Source: Ignavibacteria bacterium
GTDB lineage: Bacteria > Bacteroidota > Ignavibacteria > Tepidaquicellales > Tepidaquicellaceae
Reading direction: 5' to 3'
Assembly (NCBI GenBank): GCA_016704345.1
Contig: JADJAH010000003.1
Location: 434,001 to 498,000, forward strand
DNA length: 64,000 nucleotides
Position 1 is the first letter of the stretch, and every line of letters starts with the position of its first letter. This document shows, in pieces, positions 1 through 9,003 of this stretch. The position numbers and the translations under genes are program-made. The notes below the pieces were generated by a model. That model ran no database searches and had not been told where the DNA came from. It saw nothing but the letters and a program-made list of their open reading frames with translations.

Positions 1-1
1 T

Positions 2-778
2 TTGAGACTTCTTAATAAGATCGATCTTGTTAGTTTTGTTCGAAAGAAAATCAGAAACAAATTCATTTTCCTTGGAGAAAACGACCGGCTCAAAGACGTA
101 GATTCAATTCTCGATCCGAATGCATTGACTATTGGGTTTGCGAGGAGGTTTGCAACTTACAAACGAGGTAATCTTATTCTAAGAGATCCTGAAAGGCTTA
201 AGAAAATTCTCAACAATCGTGATAAGCCCGTTCAGATAATCTACTCCGGAAAGGCACATCCAAAAGATGAACAGGGCAAGGCATTAATCTCGGAAATACT
301 TTCATTTACAAAGGATGAGAATCTAAAGAATAAGATAATCTTTCTTGATAATTACAATATTTTTGTAGCACGTCATCTTGTTCAGGGCTGTGATCTTTGG
401 CTGAATAATCCGAGACGACCGCAGGAAGCCTCAGGAACAAGCGGCATGAAAGTGATAGCAAACGGCGGACTGAACTTAAGTATTCTGGATGGATGGTGGG
501 CTGAAGGCTTTTCTCCTGAGAACGGTTGGAAAATTGAGACCATAGTGGATGAGAGTACTCCGAATGAACAACGTGATGCATTCGAAGCGGAAAGCTTATA
601 TAGCGTGCTTGAATCGGAAATCGTTCCAATGTTCTTCAACAGAAATTCAAACGGTATGCCGGTAGAATGGATAAAGAAAGTTAAGACATCCATGATCAAT
701 CTTGCCGGTCATTTCAGCTCTGACAGGATGGTCAAGGAGTATGTTGAGAAGGCGTATATCAAGGCCATTGAGAAATGA
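2..778 (+). CDS. glgP: Alpha-glucan (glycogen) phosphorylase, C-terminal fragment
   Basis: This is the 3' part of a GT35 alpha-glucan phosphorylase, which releases glucose-1-phosphate from cytoplasmic glycogen or maltodextrin. The reading frame is open at the left edge, so the true start lies outside the window. Visible family blocks are FARRFATYKR near fragment residue 47, a PRRPQEASGTSGMK block holding the expected pyridoxal-phosphate lysine at fragment residue 150, and LDGWWAEG just after it. The sequence resembles the shorter bacterial/archaeal type more than the E. coli GlgP/MalP type; that is a judgement from motifs only. A heptamer satellite follows the stop directly. Family assignment is firm; substrate preference is not visible. 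Confidence 0.93.
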   Translation: MRLLNKIDLVSFVRKKIRNKFIFLGENDRLKDVDSILDPNALTIGFARRFATYKRGNLILRDPERLKKILNNRDKPVQIIYSGKAHPKDEQGKALISEILSFTKDENLKNKIIFLDNYNIFVARHLVQGCDLWLNNPRRPQEASGTSGMKVIANGGLNLSILDGWWAEGFSPENGWKIETIVDESTPNEQRDAFEAESLYSVLESEIVPMFFNRNSNGMPVEWIKKVKTSMINLAGHFSSDRMVKEYVEKAYIKAIEK

Positions 779-793
779 TTGCTGCCCCTGAGT

Positions 794-916
794 TGGAAAA
801 TGGAAAGTGGAAAATGGAAAGTGGAAAGTGGAAAATGGAAAATGGAAAGTGGAAAATGGAAAATGGAAAGTGGAAAATGGAAAATGGAAAATGGAAAGTG
901 GAAAATGGAAAGTGGA
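794..916. repeat. 7-bp tandem repeat TGGAAA(A/G), 17 units
   Basis: There are seventeen perfect-length units of TGGAAAA or TGGAAAG in direct tandem (794-912) followed by a partial unit TGGA. The array begins 15 bp after the phosphorylase stop codon. The only variation is A or G at the seventh base, in irregular order. It has no coding potential beyond low-complexity peptide. Length polymorphism by slippage is likely. Confidence 0.95.
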
Positions 917-1043
917 GCTGATGTGCTGGCAATTCAAGCTTGTTAATTTTCTAATCAAAATAAATTGTTACAAATAGTTTTAATAACTAACTTCAACAAA
1001 AATTCGTAAGAAATTTTAACAAACCTTCAGAAAGGAATAACCC

Positions 1044-3506
1044 ATGAAAGCAAAGCTTTTTACCTACATCCTTGCATTGGGAATTGTCGCGTTTACAATC
1101 GCGAAGATTTCAGCGCAGGATGAAAACCCCAACCTCGATCAACCGCCGAGACAATACTGGGATCATGTTTCACGTTCTATGCCCGAACCGGTTGCAGTTA
1201 TAACTGATAACGCAGGATACGACAATTTTGACCTCGGTGTTGATTTTGCCGAATGTCATATCTCAGAAAACCCGAGAGTACCGGGACAATTCTTTCTTTC
1301 ATACAATACAAATGCAACTTACTACACAATGAACGGACTGGACTGGCAAAGAAATAATCCCTCCTTTCCTAATGCAGCAGGTGATCCTATAACTGCTTAT
1401 GACAGTCTTGGAAATCTTTTCTATGACAACATGAAAAGTCCTATCACGGGTACATGGAATGTGAGATCCACAAACAACGGCCAGAACTGGTCCAATGCCG
1501 TATCTGCAAACATCGGCAACGATAAGAACTGGATCGCAGCAGATCAGACAGGTGGTCCTTTTGCAAATTACATTTACGGTGTAATGACTCCGGGAAACTT
1601 CGTGAGAAGCAATGATAACGGCGCTTCATTCTCTAATACATTCGGAGCATCGAACACTCTTCCCGGAATGATGGTGTGCGTCGGTGCAAATGTTCTCGGC
1701 GGAAATAATATCCCCGGTGGCTGCGTGTATGTTGTTACAAACACCGGCAGTTCGTTTTCCGCAACCTACAGTTTCTATCGCTCAACTAACGGAGGTGCGT
1801 CATTCGATTTTATGTCGGCACAAAATTTTGCAAACTTTGTAGGTACAAATGTGCAGGGAAGAAATTCTGTTCAGAATATGAGGACACGTCCATATCCGTA
1901 CATCACTGCAGACAACAGCTACGGACCAAACAGAGGAAGGCTCTATCTCATTTATTCATCAAATACTCCGGTAGGTGACGGAAACAAGCCGGATATATTC
2001 TGCAGGTATTCAACTGATCACGGAGTCAATTGGTCAAATGAAACAAGAGTAAATGATGATGCTAATACAACTCTGCACAATCAATGGCATCCTGCCACCT
2101 GGTGCGATAAGGAAACAGGCAGATTGTATGTTCAATGGATGGACACGAGAGATACTCCTACAAGCGACAGCGCATTGATCTATGCTTCATATTCAACTGA
2201 CGGAGGTTTGACGTTTGTTCAGAACAAACAAATCTCAAACAGGAAATTCAGAATTAACTGTACAACATGCGGCGGAGGCGGAACACCTACTTATCTTGGA
2301 GATTATAATTCCCTGATATCCAACCCGGTAACTTCAATGCTGGCGTGGGCAGATTTCAGAAATAACAATTTCGGAAGCTATGTTGCATACTACCCTGATT
2401 ACGCAATGAAGACAAATACCTCGGCAGTTACAGTAAACAATGGGCAAAGCACAACTTTCAGAGCAATAGTCCCGAGCGTAAAAGATTACAATAACAAAGT
2501 TAAGTTCACCGCGAGAATAGATACACTTCCGGCAAGCGGCACTCTGAATGTTTCATTCGTTGGGAAAGACTCTATCACTTCATATCCTGATTCGGTGCAA
2601 GTAAGGGTTGAAGCTGTAGGAAATGTTACGCCGGGAAGATACAGAGTGAAAGTTGAAGGCAGAGGTCCAAACGGCACTCCTGCTCACAGAAGAATAGTTG
2701 ACGTTCTTGTTAACTCATCATTCGTCAGCGTTCGTACCAACAGACCCGGCGTTGCAGAATTTCAGGTCAACGGTGTCACTTACAATCAACCGCAGCAATT
2801 GGTATTTACAAACGGAACAAATGTGACTGTCAGAGCTATCAGTCCGAGAGTAGTTGGTCCGAATCAGTACACATTCGTTAATTGGTCAAACGGCGGAGAC
2901 ACTACACAGACAATCAATGTAACATCTAGTGTTGATCTTGTTGCGTCTTACAAGCTACAGTACAGACTTATCATGACTTCCTCACAAGGAAACACATTTG
3001 GTGGAAATGTATTTTATGATTCGGGATCATCGGCAACATTCGGAGTACTTTCAAGAAGAATCGTCAACGGAGGCACTACCTATTATTTCCGGGGATGGAC
3101 AGGCGGCGGAACAGGATCGTACACAAGCCCGGACAGTTCCGGAGCAGACAGCGCGGTAACGGTTCAGATGCGTGGCCCGATCACTGAAACGGCAAGATGG
3201 GCAACTACGATCGGAATCAATCAACTGAGTTCGTTGGTACCTGAGAAATACAATCTCTTTCAGAACTATCCGAATCCTTTCAACCCAAGCACGAACATTA
3301 AGTTTGACATAGTGAAGCTTGGAGCTGTGAAGATAGTAATTTACGATGCTTTGGGGAGAGAATCTGAAGTATTGGTAAATGAAGTCCTAAGCCCGGGAAG
3401 CTATAATGCGGATTTCAACGCAGCCAATCTTCCGAGCGGAATTTATTATTACAAGATCATCACTGCGGATTTCTCAGATGTAAAGAAGATGCTTTTGATC
3501 AAGTAA
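1044..3506 (+). CDS. T9SS-sorted BNR/sialidase-like propeller with InlB-type repeats
   Basis: This 820-residue protein has an N-terminal signal peptide ending near ISAQ (about residue 25), a beta-propeller-like region at roughly 50-460 with repeated TDHGVNW/TDGGLTF-type BNR motifs, and an Ig-like region around 465-565. Next come two divergent InlB B-type repeats (FVNWSNGG and YYFRGWTGG, about 570-725) and a T9SS type A sorting domain from about 740, beginning FQNYPNPFNPST and ending KKMLLIK. It should cross the outer membrane through the T9SS and be surface-attached or released. A GAAAGGA-like purine stretch precedes the ATG. No catalytic sialidase residues can be assigned, so a binding or adhesive role is as likely as an enzymatic one. 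A strong terminator follows. Confidence 0.88.
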   Translation: MKAKLFTYILALGIVAFTIAKISAQDENPNLDQPPRQYWDHVSRSMPEPVAVITDNAGYDNFDLGVDFAECHISENPRVPGQFFLSYNTNATYYTMNGLDWQRNNPSFPNAAGDPITAYDSLGNLFYDNMKSPITGTWNVRSTNNGQNWSNAVSANIGNDKNWIAADQTGGPFANYIYGVMTPGNFVRSNDNGASFSNTFGASNTLPGMMVCVGANVLGGNNIPGGCVYVVTNTGSSFSATYSFYRSTNGGASFDFMSAQNFANFVGTNVQGRNSVQNMRTRPYPYITADNSYGPNRGRLYLIYSSNTPVGDGNKPDIFCRYSTDHGVNWSNETRVNDDANTTLHNQWHPATWCDKETGRLYVQWMDTRDTPTSDSALIYASYSTDGGLTFVQNKQISNRKFRINCTTCGGGGTPTYLGDYNSLISNPVTSMLAWADFRNNNFGSYVAYYPDYAMKTNTSAVTVNNGQSTTFRAIVPSVKDYNNKVKFTARIDTLPASGTLNVSFVGKDSITSYPDSVQVRVEAVGNVTPGRYRVKVEGRGPNGTPAHRRIVDVLVNSSFVSVRTNRPGVAEFQVNGVTYNQPQQLVFTNGTNVTVRAISPRVVGPNQYTFVNWSNGGDTTQTINVTSSVDLVASYKLQYRLIMTSSQGNTFGGNVFYDSGSSATFGVLSRRIVNGGTTYYFRGWTGGGTGSYTSPDSSGADSAVTVQMRGPITETARWATTIGINQLSSLVPEKYNLFQNYPNPFNPSTNIKFDIVKLGAVKIVIYDALGRESEVLVNEVLSPGSYNADFNAANLPSGIYYYKIITADFSDVKKMLLIK

Positions 3507-3531
3507 GTTTCATTTGAAAACAGATATAATT

Positions 3532-3556
3532 AAAAAGGGGCTTTTGGCCCCTTTTT
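3532..3556 (+). terminator. Rho-independent terminator, potentially bidirectional
   Basis: A perfect 10-bp stem (AAAAAGGGGC with GCCCCTTTTT) surrounds a 5-nt loop, 25 bp after the upstream stop. It lies between convergent genes, and the A-tract on one side and T-tract on the other would let it work for both strands. Confidence 0.9.
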
Positions 3557-3597
3557 GCATTTGGGAAGAAACCTCACTTAAGAAAGAAACTTTGATA

Positions 3598-4071
3598 TTA
3601 CCAGGTCAAGTACTTGGCAAACATCACGAGAGAATCGCCGGGCCTGTAAAATTCTCTAATTGTAACAAGCTCTGTATAGCCGTTCTTTTCGTAAAACCTT
3701 CGCTCTCTTTCGTAGGAAGGCTTCTGACTCGTTTCTATCAGAATGAGTCTTCCACCTTTTTTCTTCAGGTATTCCTCGGAAAAACGCACGAGCGAAGTGC
3801 CAATGCCCTTTGAATGCATAGCCGGATTCACAACGATCCAATAAAGATCGTAAGTCCCTTCAGTCAAAGGCCGATGCCCGATGCATACATATCCGTTGAC
3901 AATTTTTTCATCTGCATCAACAAACATCTCATATTCAATTTGTGATTTGTCGTTGATGTATTTGTCTATCAGCTCCAGTGCAACTTTGATTTCCTCTTCT
4001 GTAAAAATTCCGCAGGTTACCAGATATGAAAACAACTGCTCCCTGTCACCGGCTTCAAGTGGTCTGATCAT
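3598..4071 (-). CDS. GNAT family N-acetyltransferase
   Basis: This 157-residue single-domain protein has the Gcn5-related acetyltransferase fold. The acetyl-CoA pyrophosphate-binding motif A is visible as HSKGIGTSLVRF (about residues 85-96), followed by the usual FYEKNGY motif B near residue 127. It is expected to move an acetyl group from acetyl-CoA to an amine in the cytoplasm; the acceptor cannot be read from sequence. The length is normal for a stand-alone GNAT. It is convergent with the preceding T9SS gene and separated from it by the shared terminator. It has no operon partner: the next minus-strand gene lies about 400 bp upstream. Confidence 0.85.
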   Translation of the reverse strand: MIRPLEAGDREQLFSYLVTCGIFTEEEIKVALELIDKYINDKSQIEYEMFVDADEKIVNGYVCIGHRPLTEGTYDLYWIVVNPAMHSKGIGTSLVRFSEEYLKKKGGRLILIETSQKPSYERERRFYEKNGYTELVTIREFYRPGDSLVMFAKYLTW

Positions 4072-4469
4072 AATTCTACGGATCCTCCTCTTGCTGAACC
4101 ATCAAAGACTATGTTGTGATTGAAATTGTATTTGATGCAGCAATTTTCAGTTGCTTTGATGATCGTGTAAATTTTCATTGCAGTATTCATTATTCTTAAA
4201 ATGATTCAGGATTAATTCTTGCGCCCGAGAAACATCCTGCAAGTACCATTTTTCATAATGCTCACAATGATTACCGGTTCCTTCTTAATGCAGATATTTT
4301 TCCGAAGCGCAAACTTTGATCGTTGTTGATTGTAGTTGTACAAATATAACATTATAACTTATTTATTGAATTACTCTGACTTTGTCTCCAATTGACCTTC
4401 TCAAACGAAAAGAGCTTACAAAGGTAGACAAGCGAGGAAGCTCTCAACTTACAAATAAAGCTTGCTCTA
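4072..4469. other. Intergenic region without recognised feature
   Basis: About 400 bp of AT-rich sequence between two minus-strand genes. I see no convincing reading frame, RNA gene or repeat. It must contain the promoter for the downstream GNAT gene and the 3' end of the HdeD-like transcript. Confidence 0.6.
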
Positions 4470-5003
4470 TCATGCCCTCTTCAAACCCTTTATCTTAAAT
4501 GACAAGATCATATTCATAATACCTGAAATGATTGAAAATACCCCAATTACCATTATAACAGCATTTGCTGATTCTGCTACATTGAAGAAAAGAACCAGCG
4601 CAAAAATTATGGAGATGACCCCGCTCAAAATTGCTAACCATTCATTCTCTATCACTTTTCTTAATTTCAGAGCGTAGACAATTTGCATGATTCCTGAAAT
4701 CAATGCCCATATTGCTATGAAATAAATAAGTGATGTTAATATGAATGCCGGTGATGCAATAAACAAAATACCAATGAGAAGGTAGATCACGCCTTCAAGT
4801 ATGCCTGACATTTTCCCCTCACTTTTCGAAAACAATGATCCTATTATCGTGAATACTCCGCTGAGAGCGGCTACTATACCAAGGTACATGATCAAAGAGG
4901 CTAAAACTGCGCCCGGACTGAACAGGGCGAAAAGACCGAAAATCAGAATAAGAATTCCTCTAACGAGGAAAATCCACCAGCTTTTTTGTAATGCTCCTAT
5001 CAT
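4470..5003 (-). CDS. HdeD-like (DUF308) membrane protein
   Basis: This 177-residue, almost entirely hydrophobic protein has about six transmembrane helices arranged as repeated two-helix units with GILILIFGLFAL, GVIYLLIGILFI and GVISIIFALVLF as matching segments, typical of the HdeD/DUF308 family. Family members are inner-membrane proteins linked to acid or general stress in enterobacteria; a biochemical activity is not known. The start MIGALQKSWW is typical for the family and is preceded by GGAG a few bases upstream on the minus strand. It is monocistronic as far as the neighbours show. Confidence 0.85.
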   Translation of the reverse strand: MIGALQKSWWIFLVRGILILIFGLFALFSPGAVLASLIMYLGIVAALSGVFTIIGSLFSKSEGKMSGILEGVIYLLIGILFIASPAFILTSLIYFIAIWALISGIMQIVYALKLRKVIENEWLAILSGVISIIFALVLFFNVAESANAVIMVIGVFSIISGIMNMILSFKIKGLKRA

Positions 5004-5232
5004 AACTCAATCTCCTTAAAATTGATTTAGAAATACTTTTCTGAATTTACTCAAATTACTTAAATTACTTATAACTTTTCATGTAACTTTTTGAAGTTAC
5101 GTCTCATCAAGATTCAATTGTGTATAGATTCTGTGCAGATTGAAATTTTATAATGTTAAGCAATACTCTACATGACAAAAGTGATTGACAGCAAATGTAA
5201 ACTATCCCTTCATTCATTTCAGAATTCAGGCT

Positions 5233-5670
5233 TCAAATGATTGCGATACATTTTAATTCAATTGCAATTGGTGTCGGAAGTGAATTGATCTCAATTGTTG
5301 TTCTGCACGGCTGATTATCTTTGAAATACTCGGCATAGATTTGGTTGTATGTTGCAAAGTCATCTTTCATATTTGTCAGATATACTGTAACGTCTATCAG
5401 CTTATCCCACGAAGAGCCTGCATCTTCCAGAATATATTTTATGTTTCGAAAAACAGAGTGACACTGAACTTCGATATCGTATGAAACAATCTTCCCGTTA
5501 ACATCAAGTTCAACTCCGGGAATTTTCTTCGAGCCTTTTTCTCTCGGACCGACGCCGGAAAGGAACAGCAGATTACCGGCTCTTCTTGCGTGCGGATAGA
5601 GTCCGACAGGTTCGGGTGCTTTGGAGGAATTTATAATTGAGTTGTCGTTCATGTAAGTTTTTATTGGCAA
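5233..5670 (-). CDS. RidA-family protein, 2-aminomuconate deaminase-like
   Basis: This 145-residue protein belongs to the RidA/YjgF/UK114 family of cytoplasmic trimeric imine/enamine hydrolases. The segments YPHARRAGNLLFLSG, a GVEL run after it, and QPCRTTIEINSLPTP near the C-terminus fit the family, the last carrying the conserved carboxylate-binding arginine. The YPHARRAG and GPREKGSKKIPGVE segments look closer to 2-aminomuconate deaminases of tryptophan/kynurenine breakdown than to canonical RidA. No kynurenine-pathway genes lie nearby, so the precise role stays open. Translation could also start at the second methionine, six residues in. Confidence 0.82.
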   Translation of the reverse strand: MPIKTYMNDNSIINSSKAPEPVGLYPHARRAGNLLFLSGVGPREKGSKKIPGVELDVNGKIVSYDIEVQCHSVFRNIKYILEDAGSSWDKLIDVTVYLTNMKDDFATYNQIYAEYFKDNQPCRTTIEINSLPTPIAIELKCIAII

Positions 5671-6066
5671 GTTAGTGAACTTTAATATTGATATAAATTG
5701 AATTCAGTTAAACGATTGGCAGTCACTTTCTTATATGATCACCCACACATAAGGCACAGTGAACTATTGGTAAATATCTGCAAGCGGTCTTAATTAGGAG
5801 AGAAATGAAACGGTGACAGATGTCACCAATTGAAAACTTAAAACAGAAGAGGAAAAATGCGAACATCTGATGTAGCTCAATACGGACCAATTGTTCCGGT
5901 TGATACATTGTTAGTGAGTAGCATGAGATCCGGGAAGAATAGGGCAACACTTTATCCAGACAGTTTCATCACACCCAGTCATACGTGTTTTCCTAATTAT
6001 TCTTCGAATTGTGGGGATGCCAGTCCATAGATTCTAATTTACGTTTATTCTAACTTGCTCGTGCTT
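5671..6066. other. Intergenic region with a TGACA-N2-TGTCA palindrome
   Basis: Divergent intergenic region between the RidA-like gene and a plus-strand GNAT. No supported reading frame. A 16-bp palindrome (GGTGACA, two-base spacer, TGTCACC) is at 5812-5827. Promoters for both flanking genes should lie here, but I cannot point to clear boxes. Confidence 0.5.
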
Positions 6067-6654
6067 ATGATCAGCACAATTGAAAAAATTATTACCCCCA
6101 ATCTTGTTCTGCGTCCTTACGAAATAGAAGACGCGGAACAACTCAAAGACTCAATTACCGAGACTCTTGATCTTCTTCTTCCGTGGATGCCGTGGGCAAA
6201 GGAAGAACCTCAGACTCTTGAGCAGAAGCGTTCGCTGATTGGTGGTTGGAAGAAAGACTGGAACTCGGAAAAAGATTTTGTATTCGGCATTTTTGATCTT
6301 GACGGAGAGCTCGTCGGCTCAACCGGACTTCATCCCCGTGTAGGACCCCGTGCTTTGGAAACCGGATATTGGATGAGGAAAAATTTTCAGCGCAAAGGTT
6401 ACGCAACAGAAGCGGCCTATGCCATGACAAAGACCGGATTCCTATTCAGTAACATAGATCACATGATCATCAAATGTGATCCTGCAAACAAGATCAGTGG
6501 AAAGATCCCTATTAAACTTGGATATGAATTCATCGGTGAAACTTATTCAAAGGTTCACAATGCTATTCATCTGAACTACCGGATGAATCGCACGGATTTT
6601 AAAATTATGGATAAATACGAAGACATAGAATTATATACTCATGATGAAAATTGA
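6067..6654 (+). CDS. GNAT acetyltransferase, RimJ/RimL-like
   Basis: A protein of about 195 residues with the features of the RimJ/RimL subgroup of N-acetyltransferases: an opening LVLRPYEIEDAEQL, the central ETGYWMRKNFQRKGYATEA block that forms the acetyl-CoA site, and the C-terminal KLGYEFIGE. It probably acetylates a ribosomal-protein N-terminus or a small molecule; the substrate is not visible. I chose the ATG at 6067 (MISTIEK); an upstream TTG at 6055 is in frame but has no better ribosome-binding site. It sits 12 bp before the SH3-DUF445 gene, so the two are probably cotranscribed. Confidence 0.85.
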   Translation: MISTIEKIITPNLVLRPYEIEDAEQLKDSITETLDLLLPWMPWAKEEPQTLEQKRSLIGGWKKDWNSEKDFVFGIFDLDGELVGSTGLHPRVGPRALETGYWMRKNFQRKGYATEAAYAMTKTGFLFSNIDHMIIKCDPANKISGKIPIKLGYEFIGETYSKVHNAIHLNYRMNRTDFKIMDKYEDIELYTHDEN

Positions 6655-6666
6655 ACTTACTGGACT

Positions 6667-8280
6667 ATGGAATACAAAGTAAAGAAGGAATACCAATCAC
6701 ATTACAAAGACCCGATAACACTTTCCATTGGTGATATAGTCATTCTTGGCGAAGAGGAGAAAGAAGAGAAATGGAAGGGTTGGATATGGGCTGAGCATAA
6801 TTCACAATCGGGATGGATTCCGCTTCAGATTGTTGAAGTCATGCCTGAGTCGAAAGGAAAGATCAAGGAGAATTATTCCGCAAAAGAACTTGATGTGAAA
6901 AAGGGTGAAGTTGTTGTGAGCATAAAGGAAATGAACGGCTGGCTTTGGGTAATGAATGAGAAGAATGAAGAAGGATGGATACCGGCCGAGAATGTTGTTG
7001 CTCATAAGAATCATCTTGGCAGATTCTCGCTCATAGCTGCAATAGCGGGCCTTGCTGCTACTGAAGTTCTGATAAGGACCGGTGTGGCGGATGGACACGT
7101 TATGGAGATTATCAACACTGGGTTTGAAGGAGCTACGGTAGGCGGGCTGGCTGACTGGTTTGCAGTAAGCGCATTGTTTAAGGAAATACCGATTCCGTAT
7201 ATCAGAAAGCACACAAACATTATCGTTAAGAACCGCGCAAAGATCTCAGAAGGAGTGGTTGATCTTGTAACAAACCGCTGGCTGTCTCCTGAAGTGTTGA
7301 AGGAAAAACTTTCTGCGCTTGATGTTTCTTCCGCTGTAAGCAATTACTTTTCAAATGCTGAAAACCTTTCCAAGGTTACTGACTTTTTAAGAAAAGAAGT
7401 ATTGTCAAGAGTCGCGGCAGGGCTTGATTCACAAGACCTTTCCGAGTTTCTTGAGAGGACAATAAAAGAACAGGTCGGAAAAGCCAACTTTGCAAAGCCA
7501 CTCGGAAACTGGCTAAAGAAGGCTTTTGAAAACGGTTCACATAACGAGCTGATTGATAAAGTTCTTGAAACAACTGCAAAGGCAATGAATGATCCTGACA
7601 CCGTCAACGCCATAAATGAAAAGGTGAATGATCTTATCGAGGATTATAAATCGGACAGCGCTATAAAGTTTATCGGACTCAATATCGCCGAGAAACTCAA
7701 ACTTATAGACAAACAGATCATTTCGGAAAAGATCCAGAATGGTCTGAATACTTTTCTCCGGGAGCTCAGAACCGACAGCGATCATCCAATAAGGCAGAAG
7801 TTGGACAACTCTCTCATTAACTTTGCAGATGGACTTTCGCGAGGAGATGAATCATCTTTGGAGATCATTGAATCAATAAAACAGAAGTTGTTGTCTAATG
7901 CGGAACTTGGCAGAATCATTTCGGATCTTCTCAAAAAGGCAAAGTCATCGCTTGACGAACAGCTTGAGAACAATGACACCAGTTTGATGAAGATCGTAGC
8001 AAAGAATATAGAATCCGCCGCGAAAGAATTCAGCAACAACAAAGAATCTCAAATGAGATTCAATGACTGGATAAAGGAGACGGCAATACAATTGATCAAT
8101 TCATATCATCATAAGATCGGCGAGATGGTTCGGGAAAGCCTTTGGAAGCTTGATGACACAGCGCTTGTGGGTCAGATCGAAGAGAAGGTTGGAAATGATC
8201 TGCAATTTATAAGACTCAACGGCGCTGTGATAGGATTCTTTGCAGGTGCGGTAATCAAGATCATCAAGCTTGCGATATAG
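6667..8280 (+). CDS. Tandem SH3-like domains fused to a DUF445 membrane protein
   Basis: This 537-residue protein has two parts. Residues about 1-57 and 62-112 are two variant SH3-like repeats, each ending in a GWIP motif (SQSGWIPLQ and EEGWIPAEN). Residues from about 118 on match DUF445: a hydrophobic helix near 118-138, the signature GGLADWFAVSALF near 158-170, a long helical middle, and a terminal VGNDLQFIRLNG plus hydrophobic anchor at about 508-537. DUF445 proteins are predicted membrane-anchored and of unknown function. The SH3 pair resembles small stand-alone bacterial SH3 proteins, and its presence on DUF445 looks like a fusion. It follows the GNAT gene by 12 bp. Confidence 0.82.
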   Translation: MEYKVKKEYQSHYKDPITLSIGDIVILGEEEKEEKWKGWIWAEHNSQSGWIPLQIVEVMPESKGKIKENYSAKELDVKKGEVVVSIKEMNGWLWVMNEKNEEGWIPAENVVAHKNHLGRFSLIAAIAGLAATEVLIRTGVADGHVMEIINTGFEGATVGGLADWFAVSALFKEIPIPYIRKHTNIIVKNRAKISEGVVDLVTNRWLSPEVLKEKLSALDVSSAVSNYFSNAENLSKVTDFLRKEVLSRVAAGLDSQDLSEFLERTIKEQVGKANFAKPLGNWLKKAFENGSHNELIDKVLETTAKAMNDPDTVNAINEKVNDLIEDYKSDSAIKFIGLNIAEKLKLIDKQIISEKIQNGLNTFLRELRTDSDHPIRQKLDNSLINFADGLSRGDESSLEIIESIKQKLLSNAELGRIISDLLKKAKSSLDEQLENNDTSLMKIVAKNIESAAKEFSNNKESQMRFNDWIKETAIQLINSYHHKIGEMVRESLWKLDDTALVGQIEEKVGNDLQFIRLNGAVIGFFAGAVIKIIKLAI

Positions 8281-8468
8281 TTAGGTGATCTCAACATTTA
8301 TTTGGTGAAGCTGAATCAAAAATGATGTTTTGAAATTTTAGAATATTATATTCATGAATTATGAAGATCATCAATTGTGTTTTAATAATTTTGCCCGCAT
8401 CTGGAATGCTCATCAAACATGTGCTTTAACATTCAAACAAAACAGCGCCTTCTATAACATTCAAGTAT

Positions 8469-8897
8469 ATGAAAGAGCAGTTGCATCTGAGTGTGCTGAA
8501 TGACTGGAAGATGTCAGTAAGTGAGCAATTCCAAAATGTCAGCAATGTTTGCGTGATATCTTATTATCGAAAGTGGCTTTCCTATCTCTCTGAAAAGTTT
8601 CTTTCAATTGAGGAAGAAGATCTTCACGAATGCAGAAAGGTTATCAAGCGATTGATGTATTTGTATCCGCTTATGTCTGAGCCGATTAGACAGTCTCTTC
8701 GCATTAATGTTTCATACCTCGATACGTTGCAAGAGGAAATAGGTAAGTGGCATGACACAATAATTGCGCGTGAACATTATTCAGGATCTGATCAAAAGGA
8801 TGAAAAGCATTTGCGTAAGATTGAAATGACGGGAGAAGCCAGACTCAAATCAATTCAGTTGCTGACAACAAATTTTGATGAGAAATTTGCGGGTTGA
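8469..8897 (+). CDS. Short CHAD-domain protein
   Basis: This 142-residue, helix-rich protein has the CHAD (conserved histidine alpha-helical) pattern: LHECRKVIKRLMYLYPLM in the middle, with the conserved histidine and spaced basic residues, and LDTLQEEIGKWHDTIIARE, the usual LG..RD-type second motif. CHAD domains bind polyphosphate and are often found at polyphosphate granules or fused to CYTH triphosphatases. This copy is about half the length of a full CHAD domain and has no CYTH partner nearby, so it may be a minimal or degenerate version. The ATG at 8469 is preceded by no strong Shine-Dalgarno sequence. Confidence 0.68.
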   Translation: MKEQLHLSVLNDWKMSVSEQFQNVSNVCVISYYRKWLSYLSEKFLSIEEEDLHECRKVIKRLMYLYPLMSEPIRQSLRINVSYLDTLQEEIGKWHDTIIAREHYSGSDQKDEKHLRKIEMTGEARLKSIQLLTTNFDEKFAG

Positions 8898-8910
8898 CTT
8901 TGCAAGAAAA

Positions 8911-8997
8911 GGGGAGAAACCTCATTTGATAAAACCTCATTTCCGAGCTGTTTTAGGCATTGGGGAGAAACCTCAATCTACAAAAGGGGAGAAACCT
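8911..8997. repeat. Three direct repeats of GGGGAGAAACCT
   Basis: Copies lie at 8911-8923, 8962-8974 and 8986-8997, the first two extended to GGGGAGAAACCTC. A shortened AAAACCTCATTTCC echo is at about 8931. A close variant, GGGAAGAAACCTCA, is at 3563-3576. All are in 3' flanks between convergent genes. Confidence 0.7.
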
Positions 8998-9003
8998 GCT
9001 TTA

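Noticed and set aside
647..958. Minus-strand frame across the heptamer array
   Set aside because: It encodes only a low-complexity FHFPFST repeat caused by the TGGAAAR satellite and overlaps glgP.
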